From: Sporisorium sorghi
Taxonomy: Eukaryota > Basidiomycota > Ustilaginomycetes > Ustilaginales > Ustilaginaceae
Direction: 5' to 3'
DNA length: 49,339 bases
NCBI GenBank assembly: GCA_023212695.1
Contig: JALCCG010000162.1
Coordinates: forward strand, 1-49,339
Shown here one piece after another: positions 1-11,400 of this stretch (position 1 is the stretch's first letter; each line of letters starts with the position of its first letter). The notes beneath the pieces are model-generated. The model ran no database searches and had not been told where the DNA came from. It saw nothing but the letters and a program-made list of their open reading frames with translations. The position numbers were made by a program, and so were the translations under genes.

Positions 1-72
<72 letters not shown>
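1..72. repeat. Poly-A run at left window edge
   Basis: The first 72 bases are uninterrupted A. A homopolymer this long at the very edge is probably where an assembly stopped, and its true length is unknown. It is not a telomere: no TTAGGG-type repeat follows it. Confidence 0.9.
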
Positions 73-74
<2 letters not shown>

Positions 75-1143
75 TGCGGGATATGCAAGTCGCAGCAAGA
101 TGACGGGCGATTTTTCCGATTTTAGACATTTGGCCGATTGTGCTTATTTTTCTCGGGCCCAGGCTGGCTGGCTCTGAAATTTGTTCGCTCACTCGCTTCC
201 GATGCTGGGAGGTGACAGCAGATAGGATACGAGCTTGAGAAGGTGGAGGCGAAGCGAGCGAGCCATCTTCGACACCTGGAAGTCGAGCATGTGGTGTGTA
301 AGAAGCAAGGCATGCTGATCCGATATCGACGACGACCACCGCCCACTTCCATTCATTGCCCAGCGAACTACACAGCCTGTCGATCCATTGCGAGCCAAGC
401 CCTTGAGCTGTTGCCTGCAGCTGACTGTTCGAGGAGAGGAGTGTTGGTGGACATACAGCGTGGCGCTGCCATTCCACTTTGCTGCTTTGCATCGAGTATT
501 CTAGGTGCGCTCATCGAACTGTGCAAGATAGACCAAACACCATCACTTCATCCGGCCTCTCACTTACGCTTCACCATCAGAACACCTAAGCTCGTCACAG
601 CAGGCACGCTAGTTGGTGGAAAGAAACTCGATTGAAAAGAAGAAACCGTCTGCCTTTCTTTTTGAACAAGAAGATCTACAAAGTCGTCCTGGGGGGAAAG
701 ACCACCTGCAAGCAGTGACGAGAAAAGCCGGTTTTCTACAGCACCTTCAACTCCTTGCGAAAAGAGAGTGAAGTGCGAGGACTGACCGGACCGGCGATCG
801 TCTACGCGCGCTTCACAGCAGACACGACGAAACAAAAGAAGAGATACGAAACACGAAAGAATCGAGAGAAAAAAAAAAAAAAAAAAAAGAACAAAGAACA
901 AAGAAGAACGAATCGAAAGGTAGGTTGTCTGGGCAACGGACAAAGAAACAAGCCGGGTCATGATGGAAGGTGTCGGTGGGGCTTTCTGCGGCGGCGCCAA
1001 GCAAGAAAGTGCCAGCACCCACTACGAGGCATCGCGAACCATTTTTGCGCAACGAGTGACGAGACGAGAAACGGTTCGAGCAGAAAGACAAACGAGGAAA
1101 GAAACCATGCATGACCCATGACCATGATCTTGTTTTTCCTCGC
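73..1143. other. Intergenic region, no supported gene
   Basis: No ATG-started reading frame here has recognisable domains or looks like a conserved protein. The longest frame (243-635 plus) starts at GTG and is low in recognisable structure. The region holds a 20-base A run at 869-888. The right part would contain the 3' flank of the minus-strand glucanase gene that ends at 1144. Confidence 0.6.
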
Positions 1144-2214
1144 TTAGTTGGCGGCGGCCTCGTCTTCGTCGTCGTCGAGCTCGTCGTCGTCGCTGATGAC
1201 GCCATGCTCCGCCTCGTACTTGGCGATGGCCTTGTCACGCGCCTGGCAGTACTCGTCGCACTCGACAATGTGCTCGGGTGCGTCGAACTCGTCCTCGTCG
1301 TCGACAATGTCGTTGCCCTCCTCGTCCTTGTGCGTCAGGCTGCGACGTGCCGCGTGAGCCGAGGGCAGGGCGCGGTTCGAGTGGTGCAGCGAGCGCTTGT
1401 TGTTGGGCTTTTGCGAGTAGAGGTACCAGTAGGCAATGTCACGCAGCGAACCGTTGCCGTTGAGGAAGGCGTTCTTGTTGTTGGCGTACGAGTCGGGAGG
1501 GTTGTTGATCTCGAAGCATCCCAACCAGGCGGCGCGCTTGACGTACTTGACGCTCGTCATCCATGCGGTGGCGTCCATGTGGAACTTGCGGATGGCCGAC
1601 ATGTTGGGACCGGAGGCGGCGGTGACGCCGTACTCGGTGACCCAGATGGGCTTGTTGAACTTTTTGTGGATGGTCTTGACCCACTTTTTCAGCTTGGCCA
1701 TGTCGCGCGTGGTGCCGTACCAGTGGATGGCGATGAAGTCGATGGTGCATCCGAGCTTGTTGCACTCGTGCATGAACTCCTCGAGCCACTCGGTCTTCCA
1801 GACCATCTGAGGCGAGCTGATCTTGACGCCCTTCTTGGCGTAAGGCTCGAGCTCCTTCATGTGCAGCTTGGCGGCGTACTTGGGCTGGAGGTTGGACTGA
1901 CCGGCGATCTCGGGCTCGTTGAAGCTGAGCATGTACTTGGGGAGCTTGTGCTTCATCTCCTGCTTGCGCTGGTTCCATTGCGAGTAGTACTTGGGACCCC
2001 AGAAGCAGGGCACAAACTGGAGCTTGCCGTCAAACTCGGGGTTGGGACCATCCTGCCAGTGCCAGTACCACTTGATGAGACCCTTTGCCATGCGAGGGCC
2101 GTAGTTGTTGTTGACACCCCACGCAAGACCACGCTGAAGCTTGGCCTCGGTGGAGGGGACGGCGCAGAGGAGGGCAGCAAAGGCGACCACCAAGATGTGT
2201 AGTGAGAGACGCAT
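1144..2214 (-). CDS. Secreted GH128-type beta-1,3-glucanase (Asl1-like)
   Basis: The product is a predicted extracellular or cell-wall glycoside hydrolase of the GH128/Asl1 family, which acts on beta-1,3-glucan. The start chosen gives 356 residues and a clean signal peptide (about 1-24, cleaved after STEA). The frame stays open for 120 codons upstream, but that extension is low-complexity Ser/Pro/Thr and is probably 5' UTR. The TIM-barrel core spans about 25-270. LSFNEPE holds the likely acid/base Glu100, followed by GQSNLQP. FIAIHWYG lies at 160-167, and WVTEYG holds the likely nucleophile Glu194. The C-terminal 80 residues are unusual: dibasic sites at 273-274 and 290-291, then a strongly acidic tail with a C-x3-C at 319/323. 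There is no GPI-type hydrophobic end. The family call is firm; the exact substrate is inferred from the family. Confidence 0.88.
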   Translation of the reverse strand: MRLSLHILVVAFAALLCAVPSTEAKLQRGLAWGVNNNYGPRMAKGLIKWYWHWQDGPNPEFDGKLQFVPCFWGPKYYSQWNQRKQEMKHKLPKYMLSFNEPEIAGQSNLQPKYAAKLHMKELEPYAKKGVKISSPQMVWKTEWLEEFMHECNKLGCTIDFIAIHWYGTTRDMAKLKKWVKTIHKKFNKPIWVTEYGVTAASGPNMSAIRKFHMDATAWMTSVKYVKRAAWLGCFEINNPPDSYANNKNAFLNGNGSLRDIAYWYLYSQKPNNKRSLHHSNRALPSAHAARRSLTHKDEEGNDIVDDEDEFDAPEHIVECDEYCQARDKAIAKYEAEHGVISDDDELDDDEDEAAAN

Positions 2215-2349
2215 GTTTGCTGTGTGTGAGAGAGAGGGAGAAGGTGATGGATGGCGGGGTCGGGAACGATGCTGATGCGCGAAATGCAGTATGCCGGACG
2301 AAAAGGAGAGTGATAAGGTTGAATGCTGTTGCAGCTGTAGTTTGTCGTT

Positions 2350-2411
2350 AGTTGTTGTCGTTGTTGTTGTTGGTGGTGGTGGTGGTGGTGGTGATGATGA
2401 TGATGATGATG
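2350..2411. repeat. Compound triplet microsatellite
   Basis: Consecutive GTT, GGT and GAT units lie 136-197 bases upstream of the glucanase start, in its probable 5' leader. The unit changes by one base at each boundary, as expected when a microsatellite evolves by point change followed by slippage. Confidence 0.8.
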
Positions 2412-2835
2412 GATCGTCGTGAACTCTCAAAGCTACGACCGACGAATGAGGAAGGGATCGGGGGGTTGGATGAGGTGGTGAGGATAGGGTGAGGATGGAG
2501 AAGAGAAGAGAGGGTGAGGATGATGATGGTGATGAGGAGGAAAGGGAATGACGAGGAGGCAGGCAAGGCGACAAGGAAGCAAGCCGATTCCAGAGACAGA
2601 GAGAGCGAGAGAGAGAGAGAGAGGGCGCGCACTAGCAGACAGACAAAGGGCGGGCGGCGTGGTTAGATTGAGATGGCGCAGACAGTGTGTTTGCCCTTTC
2701 GCTTCATCCACGTTATGCTTCCCTTGCAAAGCTGCTTCAAGGCACACGAGCGCAGCGCATCTCGCAGACAAAGGAACGGGCCGTGTTGAAGAGAAAGAGA
2801 GAAGAAGAACAACAGAAGAACAACACACTTCAGCA

Positions 2836-2866
<31 letters not shown>

Positions 2867-2907
2867 GCAAGCGAAGTTGCAAATTAGAACATCTCTCGGG
2901 CAAGCCG

Positions 2908-2926
2908 CCCCCCCCCCCCCCCCCCC
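2908..2926. repeat. Poly-C run (19 bases)
   Basis: Nineteen consecutive C in intergenic DNA. A second such run of 16 C lies at 35010-35025. The length may be imprecise because homopolymers are error-prone. Confidence 0.85.
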
Positions 2927-5900
2927 GAAACGATTGGAAACGGAGCAGCAACACAGCACAAGAGCAGTCATGTTGTGATGAGCAACGAAAGGATCGACGT
3001 GAAGCAGTGACAGCAGTGACAAGATGATCGACAAACTTGGCACACCTTCTGACACTTTGCCGAGGCTCCGTCCAAACATCACAGCCGAGGTGCATTCCAG
3101 CCAAGCATCTCGGCACTGGAGCAGTGTGTGCGAAAAATAAAAATAAAAAGAAATTCCTCAAGAGAGCAGAGCCATCCAGCCAGCCAGCTATTTAAAAATC
3201 TCGCGTCGGAAGTCGAAATGGCGCAGAGGAACGACTCTGCATGAGCAAAAGAGGCACTTCGAGCTCAAGACACAAAATCAACACACACACACACACACAG
3301 AGAGAGAGACAGAGATCGCGCCTCGTTGATGCTTTCTGCCGTGCCGTGCCGTGCCATGCCATGCCTCTTTTGTTTGACACTGAGGCATCTCCTTTGCGTA
3401 GGCAGATCATGGTCAGAGCTCCTTTGTTCAGAAGCGGAAGTCATATCCCACGGCATGCCTTTCGCTTGCCAGCACGCAGCTGCTATGCATCTTGTAGATC
3501 TCTTCACAGGTCACAGCGCAACTGCCCACTCCCACTGCCGCTACCACTTTTGTAGCCTCGTCGAGTGCACGCTAAGAAATCGAGGGTGGCTGGCAGGGCG
3601 TGACGTCGAGGCCCGTTTCGAGCCAAAATTTCAGCGACCGCTCACATCTACCAACGGCGACCACCGGCAAGTTAGATGCTCTCTTCGGTGGTGCCTGTTC
3701 CGTTTGAACCTAGACTCGAGAACATCGAGAGAGAGAGAGAGAGAGAGAGGACATCAAGGTTGTGATTCCGTGCAAGTTGCGCAGCTGGTCGTCTAGTGGT
3801 CATTGACCGACATACAAGCTCAATAACAAGCTTTCTTGCGCCTTCGAGCTTCTTCTTTACAGTATACGTCTGCGCAGGTGGGTGTGCGCAATAAGTTAAG
3901 CTTGGTCTGCAGCCGGTCGCATAGGAGGCTTGCGCAGCTACCAGCATTAAGCACTTGACGACGGCAACGATCGCGATGTCTCCGTCTTTGATCGGCTCCC
4001 CTTTGTGCTTTCGACGTTTCCACAGAACGTAGCAGCGACTCGACTGCGTGGTGCGGGCGCTCGGATCGCTGCCCTTGGCGCACAGCCTATGCTTAAGCGC
4101 GCTGCACCGCCTCGATGATACATGTGATTTCCCGAAGATGGGTGTCAAGACGACTTCCGGTTGCACACGGGCCCTTGGTACCTACATGCCAACGCCATGT
4201 CGCCCTTTTTGGGCAGGGTTGTGCTTGGCCTTGGCCTTAGCCTTGGCAACGAACCCCCCCCCCCTTTTTTTTGGCAATGGCTTGGCGAGATTGTTCAGCA
4301 TGCTTGTCACCTTCTCGAGCTCGTGTGAGCCTCTCAGGACGAAGATGCGACGACGATCGAGACAGCAGACGATGACGACGATCGTCGTCGCCCATTTTGG
4401 GAATCGTTAAGACCCAAGCGAGAAGAGTGTAGAACTTCTTTGTTTCGTCCTTGTCGCCTCGCTTAGAGCAACCGATGATGCTCTTCTTCCTTTCAGCAGT
4501 GCAAGATCCATGGCGTCTTCCACAAACATGGTCTAGGACGATGCACAATGCTGCGCTGCAACACCATAGCAAAAGTCGGCGCTGCTGAGTGTGGCTTTCA
4601 GTGGGCAGCAAGCAAGTTTGAATGGCATATCAGAGCAAGAGAGATGTGAGAGAGAAAATTCGGTTTTTGTCAAGCGAAGGTGAGTGTTGCATGCTCATGC
4701 ATCGTGCTGATCCTCGTTGCCTTGGCGACTGCTCAAATGCACGCCCACCTCGTCCACCACCGTCTTGGCAGCAACCGTCAGCGGCTCTCTCATACAGCAA
4801 GCTAACTTTCACGAGTGGCGCTGAGAGGTGGCTGGATGGCTGACGCGGGGGTGCAAGCGGTGTTGAAGCTTGTCGTCTACAGTGCCTTTGCCACTCCGCT
4901 GTTTGAAAGTTGGTCTTTCCAAGAAGACCAGCTTGTCGCTGAGGTGGCTGCCATGCGAAGGCGGCAAGGCCCAGAGTCCAGAGCGAAGGAGCGGAGAGAG
5001 AGGAGAGAGAGAGAGAGAGAGAGCGAAGGGAACAATAGAACGCGTCTTTGGATCAGACTCTGAAAGAAAAGCAGAAAGCAGCACGACGCGACTTGGAAAC
5101 GCTCGCTCGGTCAAGCAAAAGGCTCAACACCGAGCGCTGCCGACTCATGCCACAGCAGACCTCGTTGTGCCTCGGTCTGCGATGCCGTTCTGTCTCGGAC
5201 ACGCGGAGAGGGCAGCATCGGTGATCCGGGGCCGTTGTCGCCTTGCCTTCAAACACAAGACTGACATCGAGATCGCCCTGGATCGAGCGAGGGAAAGCGG
5301 CCCGATTGGCATTGGTGCTGTTCAGACTCGCATCTTGTTTGGCGATGCTCTCATAAACAGTCATGAAGTGATACTTGTGACAGGCTTCCCGACAAGGCCG
5401 TCTTGATAAGCTGCGTTCAAGGCAAGTGGGTGTTGGTGCCTTGTCTTCATCGACTGCTGTGAAATGAAGAGGGTCTCAATTTTTGAAAAGTCAATTAATG
5501 GTTGCTCGAAAAGTCGATAAAGAAAAGAGGTGCAAAAAAAGTCGACAAAATTCGCGATTTTTGCAAGAAAAGGCCGCAATTTGTGAATGCCAGATCGGGC
5601 CGAATTGATTGATCCGATCCGTGTGACTTTGGAGAGATAAGCGATGGAAGCCGGTCTGTGTGATGTTAGAGTTGATACGGCCGAATGGCGTCGCTGTCAC
5701 TCTCCGCCTCCGCCTCCGCATTCGAGCGGTAAGAGCGAGCTCAGCTGACAGCCGACATCGACGTCGTCCAGCTTTGCCTGCAATCAAGTACGATCCAACA
5801 ACAAGGACCAACAACACCGCCGACAAGGTGCTCGATGGCATTCAAGCACAAGCTCCAACGCTGACCCTCTCGATCGGTATTTGCAGGTCACCCACCATGT

Positions 5901-5942
5901 GCGAGACACGCTGAAGCTCGACTGAGCCAGCCAGCACCATCA

Positions 5943-8437
5943 ATGTGGAGCCAAAACCCCGCATACAATCCAGCTGCTGCTGCGGCGGGCGGCGGCGGCG
6001 GCGGCGGCGGCGGAGGCGGCATGGGCGGCCATCACACGCCTGCCTCGTTCGCTTCGCACGCACGCTCGACCAATATCGCCAACAGTCCATCGGCTCATCG
6101 TAGAGCTGGCGGCAGCGGTGGAGGAGGAGTCGGTCCAGCTCAGCATGCATCATCGCCTTCCAGCAACCCGACCTTCCCGCGTCCCTTTGCCAACGCAGCC
6201 TTCCCCGGAACCGTCTCAGCTCCTCGCTCGGCAGCAGCTCCCAACAGCGCGCTAGCTGCCCCCAAGTCGATTCAGCACCTCTCCCTGCTCACCACTCACA
6301 CTCCCACTTCCATCGCAAAGCTCCCTTACAAGCCGCCTACCACCATCTTTTGGCATCGTCTGCAGAAGATCTCTGACGATGCGGCCACTGCCACGCTTGC
6401 TCCTGATCACCAACGGCAAGACGCTGCCACCACCTCATCTGCAGCTGCATCCGCGAGCTCCTCCCAAGAGATCAGCAAAGCTTGGCATACAGGTGTCCAA
6501 CGCGTCTTGTCGAGCGCCAACAAGACACGACTACGAACACACGACGAGTCGCCGCAAGGCCAGGATCAATTATCATTTCACCGACTGCTCAAGGACCCTC
6601 TAGTCTACACAAGCTCGACAGCATCTTCGCCCTCCAGCACGTCGAAGGCCGACTTGTGGATCTTTGCTGTCGTTACCGATGAGGACGAGCTCAAGGATAG
6701 CACAACGGACGCGACCGACATTGGCGCCGCACACACGAGTCAGCGAGATGCAACCGCGGACCAAGATGCACAAGTCAGCACTGACGCCGACGCAACATCG
6801 CTCGACTCGACATTCGCCCGCCATCTCTCCGCAGACCTTGCCAAATCCATCGTACGCTTGTCCGACGTTGCTCATGCCAGCTCTGGCTCGTATCGACTCT
6901 CAGCTGCAAGGTCCAACAACAGAGACCTCTCGGATACCAAGGGCAAGCTATCCAAGCTTTCCTCGCAGCAACGCCAAGCACACAGGCGTTTTATGGCATC
7001 CATTCGAGCCAGGTTCATCCACTCGCTCGCCGGCGCACCGTTGCCATCATCCAAGCGCTGGCGCAATCGACTTCGCCTTGCCGACAGCGTCGTCTTCCTG
7101 CCATCTCGCCCATTCGGACTGGGCTCTACCGGGACATCTGATGCAGCGTGGTTCGCTGCGCCTGGATCATCCACGGCGTCGTCGAGCAGCGTCACGGATC
7201 CGTCTTGCATCCTCACCCAGCTCGCTGTCTCGCTCACACCGGACACTCTCGTCGCTCACGCCACGTCTCGTCCACTTGCCGCGCTTCCCTTGATCAACAC
7301 ACGATATGCCAACATGGCCACACCTCTGCCTTTGTCGTCAGCACCTCCAACAGTGCTCATAGCTCCTTTGGGATGTCGCGTCGAGCTCAGGGGCGTCGTA
7401 CCCTCGAGCACGGTAGCGAACGAGCACCTCTCGGAGTTAGCCTCGGCACTTGCGGCACTCAACGCTGCACCGCCAAGGACTGCGACAAACGACCAATCTC
7501 CCTTTGCATCCGGAGTCGCCATCTGTGCATTCCCTCGACCACTACCTCAGCCGCCGTCACACCACGATCAATCACATTTGCAAGATCCGACACACCTTCG
7601 AGACGCTGCCCTTGTCACAGCCGCACAAGCAGGGAACAGCGATCAAGAAATGCCCCTCGCTACTGCCGCAACTACGGGTGACGAGCGGACGGATGCAAGT
7701 GCAACAGGCCCAAGCTCGCTCCAATTGCTATGGCCGGCCGTTTGGTGCTTGGTTGTCCAGGATCCCGCCGGCACTCCCACAAGCGCATTGGGTCTTGGCG
7801 GCGGTGCCACCAGCAACGATCTCAGAAGCATGCAGAGTCAACCCATCACCCCGCTCAAGGAGCTCGTCTCCTTCACGCTCAAAGTGCTCAACGACGCCAA
7901 CGAGTCTGCTCTCGCACAGAGCACGGCACCGTACACCCCTGGAGAGCCAGATGACGCCTCGCTTGCACGTCACCGCGCCGATCGCCTGCCTTCCACTCGA
8001 GCCGACATCACCCCTGCCAGCATCTCGTTTGCCGACTTTGACTTTGCCATGCCCGCAGCTGGTTCCGCCACACCTTCGCATGGCTTGCCTGCCGCTGGGC
8101 AGTCTGTGCCACCAGCTGCGTCGTCTCCCAAACGCGAGCCCACCAGCAACGAGCCAGCGCAGGCAGCCAACAGCACCGAAGCGTTTGGCCAGGATCTCAG
8201 CTGGATGCAATTCCTGCCTCTTCACAGTTCCGACGCACCAGCACCTTCGTCGGAACCAGCGTTTGCCATGCAAATCGATGGCACCAACGTGCCCGTGTCG
8301 TCGGCTGGCGCTGGTCCAGCCGTCAATGCCACCGCAGTCGAGACGCACGAAGCCAAGCATCCTTCCCACACCGATCAGACCGGCTCGAGCTGGCTTCTCT
8401 CCGGTGGCACTTCTTCAGCTCCCGAGAGCGGGGCCAC

Positions 8438-8497
<60 letters not shown>

Positions 8498-11400
8498 ACC
8501 GACTTTGAATACCGCAACCGAGCAGTCCCTTTTACAACCGCATCCTCACCTGCACTCGCAAGGGTCGACGCCGCTGTTGCAGGGACAGCAGGAAACTACG
8601 CCTCCCGGTTTCGCGCAGTCCACCTCTTCGAAGCGCAAAGCAGGTGAAGGCGACATCTTTGGCAATCTCGACTTGCTCACCGAGGACGACTTTTCCTTCT
8701 TTGACGAATCCGCTTTCGGTCTGGACGCAGAGAGCGGTCTACCACAGCACATGGAACAGCCTACCGAGGCCGTTCAGATGGCTCCATCGCAGCACCATCT
8801 GGCGTATGATCAGCCTCAAGCTGCGGGACATCATCCGATCGCGACGAGTCTGTCGATGGCTCCCGAAACGCAGCCCGCATCGTCGACGGCGGCCGCAGTC
8901 ATTGATGACGTTGCAATGGAAGACGTTGGACAAAGCAGCCTCGACGCCTTGTTCAGCGCCATTCCCGGGCTTCAAGACGCCATGGCTTCATCCGAGTCTG
9001 CACAGGCTCCCAACGCGCCTCTGCCGTCGTCTTTGGCTACCTCCACCACCGCGGTCACACAGCAGCAGGCTCCTTTGCGTCTGGGACACAGCGCTGCCCA
9101 AGATATGGCCGTTACGACCGCCAGCTCGGCGCATGCCTTCCATCCAGCCATGAGCTCGGTGACGCCACGCGATGCTTCAGGCGCTACGCCGTTTGGCGAT
9201 CCGGCCTCGCTGCCTGGCTTCACGCCAAGCTCGTTGACAGAAAGCTCGCCTGCTTTCGGCAATCCGCACTACAAGACGCCGAGAACGCCTTATTCACCGG
9301 TCGAAGAGTACCGAGACGGCGCCACCATCGTCGACATCCACAACAGCCATCGCATGGGCGAGTCGGCACAGAGCTACCGAGACCGCCATGCCGCTTCCGC
9401 ACCGGACCAGCATCCGCTTTCTGGACACAAGGCCGACTCGTTGTTGCACGATGAGCAACTGCGTCTAGCTGATGCCAGCACGGCAGCTGCAGCCGCAGCG
9501 AATGCAGCCATGGACACGGACGCTTCGAGCAGAAAGCGTCCTGCTATTGTGCCCAGCGCCTTCCTGCCACTGAAGCAGACAGAAGCTCGCAAGCCCCTGC
9601 AGAGGCTGCCGGCAGGTGCTCGCGCCAATCTTGGCCGCAAGTACGACTTGCTCGGCAAGTTTGCGTCTCGACCCAAGACTGCGATTGCGACAGCTACGGC
9701 GACCACCACCACAGCCTTGAACGCAAGCAGCGCAACAGCGACGACAGAGCATCTCGTCTCGGGCGGCGATACCGGTAAGTCGGCTGATCGCATGGACAGG
9801 CACAGCGTTCCCGAGCCGGGTCGAGTTGGGAATCAGCCTGCTATGATGGGGCGGCCATCCCCTTCCAAGACGCCATCACGTCGAGGTCAGGCGCTGCTCC
9901 AGCTTCGTCGCGATCGTCACGGCAAGTCTTCGCCCGGCTTGGCACTGGCCAACCTGGGTCGCTCGAGCTCGTCACGTGTAGCAGAAGGCCCAGCGACGCC
10001 GAGGTCGAGCGACGATATTGTTTTGGCTGGCGCCATCAGCGCTTCCGATAGCGACACCTCTGGCAGCGGAGAAGACGACAGCGACGATGCGCTGAGCGAT
10101 TCAGAGGCGACCGCGCTGACTTTGTCGCCACAAGATCAAGCGAAGCTCAAGGACGTGTCTCTTGACGTTGTCGCGTCGTATCTCTGCGGCGCACCGCACG
10201 TCTCTAGGATGCACAGGCTCGTTGATTCGTCCGCAGCAGCGGCCGATCAAACCAGCGAGGACCTAGCGACGCTGGGCCCGTTGGTATTGCCACGCGCCAT
10301 GCCAGCAAGCTCGATTGCAGGCACAGCTTCAGCTGCAGTAGCGCCATCAGCATCGCCTCGACCCAGTCTCAGGCGATGGATGCTGTCTGGGACGGCCTCA
10401 TGGCTGATTCAGAACCCACAATTCCGTTCGATGTATGGCGATCGAGGTGCAAGCAGCGCAACCAGCCCAGAGCTTGCCATTGGCGACAAGATCGAGGTGC
10501 TCGAAGCCATGGCTGCTGCGCTCAGCATCGCACCCGTCTCCACTCTGCCCGACCAACCAGCCGAAACGAGCACTGCAGCTGCTAGCTCGGAACTCGAAGT
10601 GGCCCTACCGACGCTGAAGGGCCTCGCGCGACAGCCCAAGGAACATGCTGGCGTGGCTGGGGATATCGTCCCGGTTTCACAGGTGCTCGAGCCCACTCGG
10701 ATCGCGGCTGGGTGTCAGGGGTCGGTGGTGGAGGCGTTGCCGTCGTCGCTGGCGCTGTGGGACAAGTCGAAGCTGACGGCAGTGAGCGGACAGAAGCATG
10801 TGGTGGCCAAAGTGCTGCTGACGGATGCCTCGCCAGCGTGGCAGGAAGAGATCGTGGCATGGCTGGAGCGTCTGCGCGTGGCCTTCGAGACGCATGGTCT
10901 GGGTACGCACGTGGGCGATGCACAATCGATCCTTGCCATCGCCGACGGATCGGAATCGCTGGCGCTATCGAGCTGTCTAGACCGACTCTGGCAGGACGGC
11001 GAGACGTGGTTGGATACGCTGCGGTCCATCTCGAGCCGCGTGGAGCTCGACCTGCTGCAGGGCAAGCATGTGGTGGTGTACACGCTGCAGCCGCCCAACT
11101 CGGCGGCGTGCGCCTCGACGGGCTACCGCGGTCTATTGCGGCTCGAGGCAGATCTGAGGGCGATGCTGAGCGAGCAGGTGGGTGTGCTGGCGGAACAGCT
11201 GCTTGTGCGTGCTGTGAGCCCATCCATGATGACGGAAAGCGGCAGTCTCGGGTTTGGACAGCAATCGCAGACGCTGAGGCGGTTGGCGTTTTCGGTGTAC
11301 GATCAGCTGCCGAGGCTGGTGCGTCGTCAGCCTGCCAAGGTGCTGCATGGACGGGAGGCTGGGCCGATCTCGGCGGTGGTGCAGTTTCCCGCTTTCAGCC

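Larger units (their letters stand above)
2215..5942. other. Long intergenic region with many simple repeats
   Basis: This 3.7 kb stretch separates the minus-strand glucanase from plus-strand MED13, so it holds two divergent promoters. I see no gene with recognisable domains. It is rich in simple sequence: a compound GTT/GGT/GAT triplet tract (about 2350-2411), GA tract (2607-2623), CAG tract (2835-2863), 19 C (2908-2926), AC tract (3281-3299), a TGCCG/TGCCA pentamer run (3339-3365), GA tracts (3729-3748 and about 5006-5023) and an 11-C/8-T run (4254-4272). An AT-richer patch with repeated AAAAGTC lies at about 5482-5580. A non-coding RNA cannot be excluded. Confidence 0.55.

Noticed and set aside
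243..635. 130-codon frame at the left end
   Set aside because: It starts at GTG, has mixed composition and shows no domain or signal peptide.
1111..2202. 363-codon open frame antisense to the glucanase gene
   Set aside because: It is the mirror of a GC-rich coding sequence, with Val/Leu/Gly-heavy composition and no domains; the minus strand holds the clear glucanase.
2215..2574. Longer glucanase starting at the upstream in-frame Met (476 residues)
   Set aside because: The extra 120 residues are low-complexity Ser/Pro/Thr coded by microsatellite DNA, and would bury the good signal peptide inside the protein.
3786..3870. tRNA-like A-box (GTCTAGTGGTCA)
   Set aside because: No partner B-box of the GGTTCGA type and no acceptor or anticodon stems could be folded within the next 100 bases.
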